Shown in pieces: positions 18,501-25,746 of a stretch of 64,000 bases of DNA. The stretch's first letter is position 1; the number at the start of each line of letters is the position of its first letter. A model generated the notes under the pieces. It worked only from the letters and a program-made list of their open reading frames with translations, was not told the origin of the DNA and did not search any database. Made by a program: the position numbers and the translations under genes. The DNA is from Pseudomonas sp. Lineage in GTDB: Bacteria; Pseudomonadota; Gammaproteobacteria; Pseudomonadales; Pseudomonadaceae. The stretch spans positions 62,001 through 126,000 of the forward strand of contig NZ_JAUXXP010000046.1 of assembly GCF_030684895.1 (NCBI RefSeq). The letters run 5' to 3'.

Positions 18501-18899
18501 GCCGCCACGCCCGGCATCAGTCGCGACAGTCGCCTGCTCTCGCCGAAAAGCGAATGGCGCCTGGGCCCGTTGGCCGATGCCCGTGGGTTGCTGTTGCCCT
18601 GGCTGGAGGCCTACAAAAGCGCGCTGTGCGAGCCGCTGCCGCTCTTTGCCAAATGCAGCCACGGTTTTGCCCGCAAATGGCGTAACCCCGGGCGCAAGGA
18701 ACCGATTGACGCCGCCCGTAGCGAAGCGCGGCTGATGTGGCAGGGTAATGACCATATGACCGGCGAAGGCCAGGACCCCTGGAATGCCCTGGCCTTCCGC
18801 GACCGCGAGGCCCTGGACGAACGCTTCGAAGCCCTCGCCGAGCAGCTCTACGGCCCGGCGCTGGATGCCCTGCAAGGCAGTGAAGAGGACGAAGCATGA
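15561..18899 (+). CDS. recC: RecBCD subunit RecC, with a REP doublet translated in frame
   Basis: The 1112-residue gamma subunit of exonuclease V, which recognises Chi and splits the DNA strands. The N-terminus MLTLYHAPDLETLGELA and the motifs VVVPSQGMGRWLTLELA, FGISSLPPHHMRVLEGLARH and CTMVPMRSLPFRLVCLLGLDDGALPR are typical of RecC. Residues 730-751 (C through Q) are encoded by a perfect 65-bp REP palindrome at 17748-17812. This adds a linker rich in Ser, Arg and Ala between VLVSELLDVVD and HPLQPF, a position where RecC proteins carry a variable loop. The frame stays open, so the protein is probably functional. The stop overlaps the recB start (ATGA). Confidence 0.95.
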   Translation: MLTLYHAPDLETLGELATTLLATPMREPFAPALVVVPSQGMGRWLTLELARKQGIAMQLEVQLPAKFVWDLSRLALGQLPEQSAFSPSSLSWRLYDWLCEPAHLSEAPRLAHYLDGGDERRRLSLAVKIADVFDQYLLYRDDWLAAWERNELLDLGPDEAWQALLWRELTRDGHPHRARLLEELLARLHQPEPMLGLPERVLVFGISSLPPHHMRVLEGLARHTEVIIFALNPCREAWGEIRDIRELARQPEAGPEDWYLDVGHPLLASLGKQGRDFFDSLFSLASSEGSQEIGLYSEDADLHDASLLQALQNDILRLRTRAADERLQLREDDRSLELHIAHSPLREVEILHDQLLARFAAEPGLTPDQVVVLTPDIERYAPYIEAVFAPREGVPRIPFSLADRSLRAEIPLIEAFLNLLALPDSRFAAEEILAWLEQPAIARRAGIEAEDLPLLRDWLRDAGVRWGRDETHREQLGLPADAAFTWRQGLDRLLLGFAAPPQLAGLAAPLLGTSWPLDALEGGRTQLLGRLAGFVERLSALAQSLQRPRPLREWAESLQGLIDQLFDEREAGDTLLLLSKACAALKEQGDASGVERPIELALIRQQLTAALEQGSAASGFLTGAVTFCTMVPMRSLPFRLVCLLGLDDGALPRRTPAAGFDLIGQKPRRGDRARRLDDRYLLLEILLSARGGLYLSYVGRDPRSNAELPPSVLVSELLDVVDLTAVVPTCRSELARDPGNAEKSRASSLLQKQKASAHITHHHPLQPFAPGNFAGNRHAGFAAPWFRAAQRLSQTVEAPAPFASRLDKPDKDWPGGAPLSIEPSQLIHCFKHPARYLLEQRLGLRLAQSEETLAGDEPFSVEWTSQHGLRQLALQAIEQGWSERQERAVAAASGWLPVGELGQAHWGQIRGPIRAFAPTLFDERPDDAPQPLLVDLELAGVRIHGWLDGVTRDGLFDYRLRDLGAWELAPFWLRHLLLNCAATPGISRDSRLLSPKSEWRLGPLADARGLLLPWLEAYKSALCEPLPLFAKCSHGFARKWRNPGRKEPIDAARSEARLMWQGNDHMTGEGQDPWNALAFRDREALDERFEALAEQLYGPALDALQGSEEDEA
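17748..17812. repeat. REP doublet (REPIN-like) inside recC
   Basis: Two perfect 24-base inverted arms (TGTAGGAGCGAGCTTGCTCG plus CGAT, and its complement) around a 17-base spacer. The unit is the common Pseudomonas GTAGGAGCG REP. It begins exactly on a codon boundary of recC and is read through without a stop. Confidence 0.95.
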
Positions 18900-21800
18900 G
18901 CAGCGCCAGCCTGAATCTGCTGCACGACAGCTTCACCGGCCGCTCGCTGATCGAGGCCAGTGCCGGCACCGGCAAGACCTGGACCCTGACCGCGCTCTAT
19001 GCCCGCCTGCTGCTGGAGAAGCAGCTCAGCGTCAGCCAGATTCTGGTGGTGACCTTTACCACCGCCGCCACCGCCGAGCTGCGCGAGCGCATTCGCAAGC
19101 GCCTGGCCGAGCTGCTGGCGGTGTACGACGGCGTGGCCAGCGGCGACAGCCTGCTCAACGATCTGCATGCTCAGTACCCGGATGCGGCCAGCCATCGGCG
19201 CTTGCTGCTGGCGGTGCATGGCTTCGACGAGGCCGCGATTTTCACCATTCACGGCTTCTGCCAGCGCGCCCTGCAGGACGCCGCGTTCGAGGCCGGTGGC
19301 GATTTTGACAACGAGCTGACCCATGATGATCGCGAGATTATCGACGCCCTGCTCGCCGACCTCTGGCGCCATGAGCTGGCCGCCGCCGAGCCGGAATGGG
19401 CGGCGTTTCTGGTGCAGCATAAAATCACCCCGCAGAGCCTGCGCAAGCGCCTGCGCAACCACCTGGGCAAGCCGTATCTGCGTATCGAACCGCAGCCCGG
19501 TACCAGCAGCGAGATGAGCGCATTGCGCGCCGCCTGGCAGCAGGCGCAGCGCTGCTGGCTGAGTGAAAGTGCCGGTTGGCTGGCGCAGCTCAGGGCCTTT
19601 GACGGCTTTAAGCGCAATATGTGCAACGCGGCCAAGCTGGGCGTCTGGCAGGCCGAGCTGGACGGTTATTTCAGCGATGCCGCCGCACTGTTCAGCAAAA
19701 CCGAGGCGCACCGCCGGCTGGCCCGCGAAGGGCTGAACAAAGCCAGCAAGAAGGGCTGCGAAGCCCCGGCCAATCCACTGGCTGCCGCCTTGCAGGAGCT
19801 GTGCGACGCGCTGGATGCGGCGCAGCCCGAGGCCGAGCAACGGCTGATCGACCTGCAGGTACGGCTGATCCATCAGCTCAACGAGCAACTGCCGGCGCGC
19901 AAGGCCGCGCAGCGCCTGCTGGCCTTCGATGACCTGCTCAACAAATTGCAGCAGGCGCTGCAGGGTGAGGGCGGCGAACACCTGGCTGGCACCTTGCGTA
20001 CGCAATACCCCGTAGCGTTGATCGACGAGTTTCAGGACACCGACCCGGTGCAGTACCGGGTGTTTCATCGTATTTATCAGGATGCCGGCGACCTGTGTTT
20101 TGTCGGTGATCCGAAACAGGCCATCTACGCGTTTCGCGGTGCTGACTTAGCCACGTATTTGAAAGCCCGCAGCGAAGCCGCGCGGCAATACAGCCTGGCC
20201 ACCAACCACCGCTCCACGCCCGAGCTGATCGCCGCGCTGAATCAGCTATTCGACCGGCCCATGCCCTTTGCCGAGAAAGGCTTGGATTACCAGCAGGTCG
20301 GGGCCAGTAACAAAGCGCGGGCGCAACTGGTATTGCCGCGTATCGATGAGGAAACCGACGCGCCGCTGGCGTTGGTCTGGCTGGATAACGACTACCTGGG
20401 CAAGGGTGAAGCGGGGGCATTAGTCGCTCGCGACACGGCGCGGCGTATCGCTGCGGTGCTTAGCGCCAGCAGTCAGGGCCAGGCCTTTTTTGAAAATAAA
20501 GAGGGCGAGCAGGACGGCACGCGTACCCCGCTCAAAGGTGGTGATATCGCCGTGCTGGTCGCCAGTCACCGCCAGGCCGGCGAAGTGGCCGCCGAGCTGG
20601 CCGCCCGTGGCGTGCCCAGCGTGCGCCGCGGCAAGGAAAACGTTTGGCACAGTGAAGAGGCCGATGAGCTGTCCGCCGTGCTCGCCGCTTACGCCGAACC
20701 GGGCCGCGAGGGCGCATTGCGTTATGCCCTGGCCAGCCGTTTGCTGGGCCGCAGCGCGGCCGATCTCGCCGCTTGCAGTGAGGACGCCCAAGCCTGGGAC
20801 CGCGAGCGCGAAGCCGCCGAGCGCTATCACCAACTCTGGCAGCAACAAGGCTTTATGCGCGCCTTCCGCGCCTGGCTGGACGAGCAGCAGGTGGCTCAGC
20901 GGCTGCTGGCGCTGGTCGATGGTGAGCGCCGCCTGACCAACCTGCTGCACCTGGCTGAGTTGCTGCAAAGCGAAAGTCTGCAACGCCCTGGCCTGGAGCA
21001 ATTACTCGCCTGGTTTAACGCCCAACGCAGCGCCGAGGCCCATGGCGAGGACGCCCTGCTGCGCCTGGAGAGCGATGCCGAGCGGGTGCAGATCGTCACC
21101 ATCCACACTTCCAAGGGCCTGGAGTACCCGCTGGTGTTCTGCCCCTACCTGTGGGACGGCGCGCTGCTGCGCCAGAGCGAAGACATCAGCTGCCACGCCG
21201 ACGACGGCACGCCGCTGCTGGACCTGGGCAGCGAGCAGCTCGACACGCATCGTGAGCGCGCCCGTCATGAGCGTTTTGCCGAGAAACTGCGCCTGACCTA
21301 TGTGGCCCTGACCCGTGCGCGTGACCGCCTGTGGCTGCACTGGGGCCCGGTGGACTGCAAGCCGAGAAAGGATGGCACCCTCGGCGACAGCGGCCTGCAC
21401 AGCAGCGCCCTGGCCTGGCTGCTGCACGGTCGGCAGTTGCCCGGTGAGGATGCCCTGGCCGAGCTGGCGGGTCATCTGCAAACCCTGACGCCCCAGGGTT
21501 TGCGAGCGGAGGTCGAACAACTGGCCGCCAGTAGCCAAGGCCAGGTGGCCATCCAACCGCTGCGTGACAGCGAAGCCAGCGCCGCCGGTGAACAACGCGC
21601 GCCAGCCCCGCAGCAACTGGCCAGCCTGCAACGCAGCCTGCACAGCGCCTGGCGCATCGGCAGCTTTTCGGGCCTGGCCGCCGGTATGCATATGGAGGCC
21701 CCGGATCGTGACGGCCTGGTGCTACCGGATGCCAGTGAGCCGGGCAGCGGTTTCTTCGCCTTCCCCCGTGGTGCTCGGGCCGGTACTTGCCTGCACGCCA

Positions 21801-22456
21801 TTCTCGAAGACTGGGCGCGGGTCAAGGCGCCGCTGAATGAGCTGATCGAGCCAGGGCTAAGCGGCCATGGCATTAGCGGTGACTGGGGCTCGGTGGCACT
21901 GACGCAATTGCAGCAGGTGATCGACACTGATCTAAATGGCCAAGGCCTGACCCTCGCTGGTCTGAATCCAAGCCGGCGCTTGCCCGAGCTGGGCTTTACC
22001 TTCCCCCTGGCCGGGTTGGATGTGCAGCGCCTGCGCGCCATTCTCTGCGACCCGGCCCATGGCCTGGCCGCGCCCATGCGCGAGGCGGCGGCGCGTCTGG
22101 AGTTCGACAACCTTAAGGGCTTTCTCAAGGGCTTTATCGACCTGACCTTCGAGCACGACGGGCGTTGGTACATCGCCGACTACAAGTCCAACTGGCTCGG
22201 CCCGGACGCCAGCTACTACGGCGGTGAACGCCTGCTGCAAGCCCTGGCCGCCGAGCATTACTACCTGCAATACCTGATCTACCTGGTGGCGCTGCGGCGC
22301 TTCCTGCGTCAGCGCTTGGATGACTTCCAGAATGAGCAGCTGGGCGGTGCCTACTACCTGTTTCTACGCGGCATGCCGAGCGCCGGGGTGTACTTCTCGC
22401 GGCCCAGCGATGGGCTGTTGGATGCGCTGGATAAGCTGTTCGAAGGAGAGGTGTGA
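18896..22456 (+). CDS. recB: RecBCD subunit RecB (helicase-nuclease)
   Basis: The 1186-residue subunit that unwinds DNA 3' to 5' and carries the single nuclease site of the complex. Walker A is seen in EASAGTGKTWTL (about 22-33), Walker B-type motif in VALIDEFQDTDPVQY, motif III in VGDPKQAIYAFRGAD, motif V in IVTIHTSKGLEYPLVF and motif VI in RLTYVALTRARDRL. The C-terminal nuclease has Asp1082 (GFIDLTF), Asp1095 and Lys1097 (IADYKSNWLG), so the catalytic set is complete. Length is close to the family norm. Its ATG overlaps the recC stop. It is separated from recD by 259 bases filled with three kinds of palindromic repeats. Confidence 0.97.
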   Translation: MSSASLNLLHDSFTGRSLIEASAGTGKTWTLTALYARLLLEKQLSVSQILVVTFTTAATAELRERIRKRLAELLAVYDGVASGDSLLNDLHAQYPDAASHRRLLLAVHGFDEAAIFTIHGFCQRALQDAAFEAGGDFDNELTHDDREIIDALLADLWRHELAAAEPEWAAFLVQHKITPQSLRKRLRNHLGKPYLRIEPQPGTSSEMSALRAAWQQAQRCWLSESAGWLAQLRAFDGFKRNMCNAAKLGVWQAELDGYFSDAAALFSKTEAHRRLAREGLNKASKKGCEAPANPLAAALQELCDALDAAQPEAEQRLIDLQVRLIHQLNEQLPARKAAQRLLAFDDLLNKLQQALQGEGGEHLAGTLRTQYPVALIDEFQDTDPVQYRVFHRIYQDAGDLCFVGDPKQAIYAFRGADLATYLKARSEAARQYSLATNHRSTPELIAALNQLFDRPMPFAEKGLDYQQVGASNKARAQLVLPRIDEETDAPLALVWLDNDYLGKGEAGALVARDTARRIAAVLSASSQGQAFFENKEGEQDGTRTPLKGGDIAVLVASHRQAGEVAAELAARGVPSVRRGKENVWHSEEADELSAVLAAYAEPGREGALRYALASRLLGRSAADLAACSEDAQAWDREREAAERYHQLWQQQGFMRAFRAWLDEQQVAQRLLALVDGERRLTNLLHLAELLQSESLQRPGLEQLLAWFNAQRSAEAHGEDALLRLESDAERVQIVTIHTSKGLEYPLVFCPYLWDGALLRQSEDISCHADDGTPLLDLGSEQLDTHRERARHERFAEKLRLTYVALTRARDRLWLHWGPVDCKPRKDGTLGDSGLHSSALAWLLHGRQLPGEDALAELAGHLQTLTPQGLRAEVEQLAASSQGQVAIQPLRDSEASAAGEQRAPAPQQLASLQRSLHSAWRIGSFSGLAAGMHMEAPDRDGLVLPDASEPGSGFFAFPRGARAGTCLHAILEDWARVKAPLNELIEPGLSGHGISGDWGSVALTQLQQVIDTDLNGQGLTLAGLNPSRRLPELGFTFPLAGLDVQRLRAILCDPAHGLAAPMREAAARLEFDNLKGFLKGFIDLTFEHDGRWYIADYKSNWLGPDASYYGGERLLQALAAEHYYLQYLIYLVALRRFLRQRLDDFQNEQLGGAYYLFLRGMPSAGVYFSRPSDGLLDALDKLFEGEV

Positions 22457-22466
22457 TGGCTGCTTT

Positions 22467-22535
22467 TGTAGGAGCGGGCCCTGCCCGCGAAAATTTAGCG
22501 GCGCACGCGCATCGCGGGCATGGCCCGCTCCTACA
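22467..22535. repeat. REP doublet, GTAGGAGCGGG class, between recB and recD
   Basis: Inverted arms TGTAGGAGCGGGCCCTGCCC and the matching right arm ending CCCGCTCCTACA, spacer of about 20 bases. It starts 10 bases after the recB stop. Confidence 0.9.
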
Positions 22536-22543
22536 GGGGTTGT

Positions 22544-22613
22544 GTAGCCCGGATGCAATCCGGGAACGGACCGCGCGGTGCCTGACCCATTCCCCGGATT
22601 GCATCCGGGCTAC
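22544..22613. repeat. Palindromic repeat, GTAGCCCGGAT class, between recB and recD
   Basis: Arms GTAGCCCGGATGCAATCCGG and CCGGATTGCATCCGGGCTAC face each other across about 28 bases. Each arm is itself a small hairpin (CCGGATGCAATCCGG). The same class recurs at 29341, 36593 and 37373. Confidence 0.9.
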
Positions 22614-22635
22614 GGGATCGACAGGGATGGGTTGG

Positions 22636-22704
22636 GTAGGGTGGATGACGCGGTTTTCATCCACCGTTGTTATGGGTGGATGGGTGAAGCGCCATCCACC
22701 CTAC
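22636..22704. repeat. Palindromic repeat, GTAGGGTGGATGACG class, between recB and recD
   Basis: Arms GTAGGGTGGATGACGCGGTT and the inverted GCGCCATCCACCCTAC, with an inner hairpin built of TCATCCACC and GGTGGATGG. The same class recurs at 36498 and 57687. It ends 11 bases before the recD ATG, so it overlaps the likely translation start region. Confidence 0.9.
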
Positions 22705-22715
22705 GGGAGTGGACA

Positions 22716-24572
22716 ATGACGTTTGCTGATCTGCCCCTTGGCCCGCTGGAACGCGCGCTGGTCGATAGCTTGCAGCGTCTCGATCCGCAAGCCTCGCCTG
22801 TGGTCCTGGCCTCGGCTGCGCTGCTCTGCATGGCCCTGGATAAAGGCGATGTGTGCCTGCCGTTGGCCCGCCTCGCCGGGCAGCGGCCTTGGCCGGACCA
22901 TGAACTGCGCTTGCCAACGCTCAGCGACTGGCAGGCGCAGTTGCAAGCATCGTTGTTGGTGGGCGGTGATAGCGATTTCAGACCATTGATTCTGCAGCAT
23001 GGCCGCCTCTATCTGGCGCGCTATCAAGCCTACGAACGCCAGTTGGCCGAACAGTTGTTGTTGCGTTCCGCCGATCTGCCTGTGGTGGATGAGGCGCAAT
23101 TGAGCGAAAGCCTCGGTCGCCTATTTGCCTTTAACCAGCAGCAGCCGGACTGGCAGCGCCTGGCCGCCGCGCAAGCGGTGCGGCGCAAGCTGGCGGTGAT
23201 CTCCGGCGGCCCCGGCACCGGCAAAACCACCACCGTGGTGCGTCTGCTTGCTGCGCTACTTGAGCAACCCGGCTGCGAACATCCGGGCGGCGCTCCGCTG
23301 GCCATCGGCCTGGCCGCGCCTACCGGTAAGGCGGCGGCGCGAATGGCCGAAGCGATTCGCAATGCCAAGGCCGCGTTGCCGGTCAGCGAGGCGATCAAGG
23401 CGGCGCTGCCGGACGAGGCGCGCACTCTGCACCGCCTGCTCGGTAGCCGTGGCGATAGTCCGCAGGTACGGCATAACGCGGCCAACCCGCTGGCGCTGGA
23501 TGTGCTGGTGGTGGACGAAGCCTCAATGGTCGATCTGGCGCTGATGGCTAAACTGCTCGACGCCCTGCCGCCCAGCGCGCGACTGATCCTTCTGGGCGAC
23601 AAGGACCAATTGTGCGCCGTGGAAGCCGGTGCGGTGTTCGCCGAACTCTGCGAGGGTCGCGGCTTCGACGCCCAGGCCGCCAGCGAGCTGCAACGTATCA
23701 CCGGACAGCAGGTGCCGGTCAATCAACCAAGCTCGCAGCTCGGCGATGCGGTGGTGCTGCTCACCCATAGCCACCGCTTTGCCGGCGATAGCGGTATCGG
23801 CGAACTGGCGCGGCGGATCAACGGCGGCGATGTCAGCGGCACCCTCAACCTGCTCAAAGAAGATCGCAGCGACCTGGCCTGGAATGCCGCACCAACGCCC
23901 AATGATCTGCTGGAGCGTCTGGATCAGGGCTACACGCCCTTTATCACCGCCGCCAAAAGCGCCGATCCACACGCGGCCTTCGCCGCCTTTAACGCCTTCC
24001 GCGCACTCTGCGCCCAGCGTGAAGGCGCCTGGGGCGTGGCCGGCATCAACGAAGCCCTGGAGGCGCGCATCAAGCGCCGCAGCCAGGTGCCCAGCCGTGA
24101 GCGCTGGTATGTCGGCCGGCCGGTGATGGTGCGGCAGAACGACTACGCCCTCGGCCTGTTCAACGGCGATATCGGTATCTGCCTGAACAGCGAATACGGC
24201 CTGCGGGTCTTTTTTGAAGGCGGGGGTTCAGGCGAGGACGGCTACCGCCCCTTCGCCCCGGCACGCCTGCCCAGCCATGACAGCGCCTTCGCCATGACCG
24301 TGCACAAAAGCCAGGGCTCGGAATTCGCCGAGGTGCTGCTGGTGTTGCCCGAGCAACCCAGCCCCCTGCTGACCCGCAGCCTGTTCTATACCGGCATTAC
24401 CCGCGCCAAACACAAGGTGGAAATCTGGGCTTTGCCGCCGCGTTTAAGCGAAGCCGTGGCCACCCGTGCGGAGCGGGCCGCGGGGCTGGCCGAGCGGTTG
24501 GCCACTGCACCTATGCCTGCCGCTGTGGTTGTCCCGATAATGGGTGATAGCCAGTTAGGATTATTTGACTGA
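22716..24572 (+). CDS. recD: RecBCD subunit RecD (5'-3' helicase)
   Basis: The ATG at 22716 gives 618 residues. A frame extending upstream to 22578 would translate two repeat elements and was rejected. This fast 5'-to-3' motor of RecBCD is a superfamily 1B helicase with Walker A at SGGPGTGKTTTVV (Lys170), the DEAD-like VLVVDEASMVDL, LLGDKDQLCAVEAG, and the C-terminal FAMTVHKSQGSEF and FYTGITRAKHKVEIW motifs. A possible ribosome binding site, GGGAG, lies 6-10 bases upstream and is partly supplied by the repeat flank. The gap to recB means its translation is not coupled to recB. Confidence 0.95.
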   Translation: MTFADLPLGPLERALVDSLQRLDPQASPVVLASAALLCMALDKGDVCLPLARLAGQRPWPDHELRLPTLSDWQAQLQASLLVGGDSDFRPLILQHGRLYLARYQAYERQLAEQLLLRSADLPVVDEAQLSESLGRLFAFNQQQPDWQRLAAAQAVRRKLAVISGGPGTGKTTTVVRLLAALLEQPGCEHPGGAPLAIGLAAPTGKAAARMAEAIRNAKAALPVSEAIKAALPDEARTLHRLLGSRGDSPQVRHNAANPLALDVLVVDEASMVDLALMAKLLDALPPSARLILLGDKDQLCAVEAGAVFAELCEGRGFDAQAASELQRITGQQVPVNQPSSQLGDAVVLLTHSHRFAGDSGIGELARRINGGDVSGTLNLLKEDRSDLAWNAAPTPNDLLERLDQGYTPFITAAKSADPHAAFAAFNAFRALCAQREGAWGVAGINEALEARIKRRSQVPSRERWYVGRPVMVRQNDYALGLFNGDIGICLNSEYGLRVFFEGGGSGEDGYRPFAPARLPSHDSAFAMTVHKSQGSEFAEVLLVLPEQPSPLLTRSLFYTGITRAKHKVEIWALPPRLSEAVATRAERAAGLAERLATAPMPAAVVVPIMGDSQLGLFD

Positions 24573-24656
24573 TGCTGCACGCAGCGCCACCTACACTGGG
24601 AGTCAGGATGACTGCTGCTCTGCGTCGCGCCGCTCGGCGCTAAGGCCAAAGAGTTG

Positions 24657-25421
24657 ATGCCTGTACCAACACTGATTTGTCTACTTCTGAGCCTGCTGCT
24701 CTGCACCAGCGCCCTGGCGGCGCCGTTGCGTCTGGTTACTGGCGATGACTACGCGCCCTTTACCGGCAAGGCGCTGCCTGCGGGTGGCATGCTGACGCAG
24801 GTGGTGCGCGCGGCATTGCAACGCAGCAATATCGACAGCAGCCTGGATTGGCAGCCATGGAACCGTGGCTACCTGAAAACCTTGCGCGGGCAGTACGACG
24901 CGACTTTCCCTTACGTACGCACCCCACAGCGTGAAGAGGTGTTTCTCTACTCGGAGCCGCTGTTTGTCGCCGAGCAGCATATTTTCAGCCGCGCCGGTCA
25001 GGTGATCGAGATCAACGATGTGCCCAGCATGCAGGGCCTGCGTCTGTGTTATCCGCTGGGCTGGCAACCGCCGCCGATCATTCAGCAACTGCTCGATGAT
25101 GGGCAATTACGTCGGCATTCTCCGACCGGGCTGAATGAATGCGCGCGCCTGCTATTGATGGACCGCGATGACTTCTTTATCTCCGACCGGCGCCTGGGCG
25201 AAACCGCGCTGCAGCTGTCTGGGGTGCCGGTCGAGCAGTTCCGTCGCTCCGACAGTGCAATCAGCCGCAGTACCCTGCACCTGATCGTGCCGCGTAGCCA
25301 CCCGCAGGCGGCGGTGATCATCGCGCAATTCAATCAGGGCTTGGCGCAATTACGCGCCAGTGGTGATTACCAGCGCCTGCTTGAGCGCAACCTGCAGCAG
25401 GGCGAGGGCGCCACGCCCTGA
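24657..25421 (+). CDS. Periplasmic amino-acid-type solute-binding protein (family 3)
   Basis: 254 residues with a signal peptide (PTLICLLLSLLLCTSALA-AP) followed by the solute-binding family 3 fold: LRLVTGDDYAPFTGKALPAGGMLTQVV at the N-terminus, YPLGWQPPPIIQQLLD near the hinge and a C-terminal helix with AQFNQGLAQLRASGDYQRLLERN. Stand-alone members of this type often have no ABC partner and their ligand is not known; no permease or ATPase gene is next to it. The ATG at 24657 is preferred to a TTG one codon earlier. Confidence 0.88.
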   Translation: MPVPTLICLLLSLLLCTSALAAPLRLVTGDDYAPFTGKALPAGGMLTQVVRAALQRSNIDSSLDWQPWNRGYLKTLRGQYDATFPYVRTPQREEVFLYSEPLFVAEQHIFSRAGQVIEINDVPSMQGLRLCYPLGWQPPPIIQQLLDDGQLRRHSPTGLNECARLLLMDRDDFFISDRRLGETALQLSGVPVEQFRRSDSAISRSTLHLIVPRSHPQAAVIIAQFNQGLAQLRASGDYQRLLERNLQQGEGATP

Positions 25422-25467
25422 GCGGGCGTAGCTGTTGTAGGGCCTACCATCCCTGGCGGCCACCCCG

Positions 25468-25746
25468 CTATTTTTTCAGTTTGGGATTGGGAAAGAACTG
25501 CACAACTTGCACCTTGGGATTCGCCGCCTTGGGTTTTAGTGCGCTGATATTGACCCGTGTGGGCAGTTCGCGCGGTACCGAGTTACCGCGTTCGTCCAGG
25601 GTGTCGGCGTAGCCGCAGGCCACGCATTCGCGGTTCGGCACGCCGTCCACGTTCCACATCTGGATCTTGTCCATTTCGCTGCACGCCGGGCACACCGCCC
25701 CGGCGATAAAGCGTTTTGCGCTGACATTCACAGGTGCATCTGTCAT
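25468..25746 (-). CDS. YheV-like small zinc-ribbon protein
   Basis: 92 residues with two CxxC pairs (CPACSEMDKIQMW and CVACGYADT) that form a rubredoxin-like zinc ribbon, followed by a lysine-rich tail (PNPKLKK). It fits the YheV family of unknown function. Its ATG overlaps the prlC stop by four bases, so the two genes are translationally coupled, and I recall the same neighbours in other Pseudomonas. Confidence 0.85.
   Translation of the reverse strand: MTDAPVNVSAKRFIAGAVCPACSEMDKIQMWNVDGVPNRECVACGYADTLDERGNSVPRELPTRVNISALKPKAANPKVQVVQFFPNPKLKK

Noticed and set aside
18848-20068. A 406-codon minus-strand frame opposite recB
   Set aside because: It overlaps the Walker A region of a convincing recB, and the translation has no family features.
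22578-22715. An upstream extension of recD
   Set aside because: It would translate two palindromic repeats. The ATG at 22716 gives the normal RecD N-terminus.
22457-22715. A CRISPR array
   Set aside because: The repeats are palindromes of three different sequences without regular spacing or unique spacers, and no cas genes are near.
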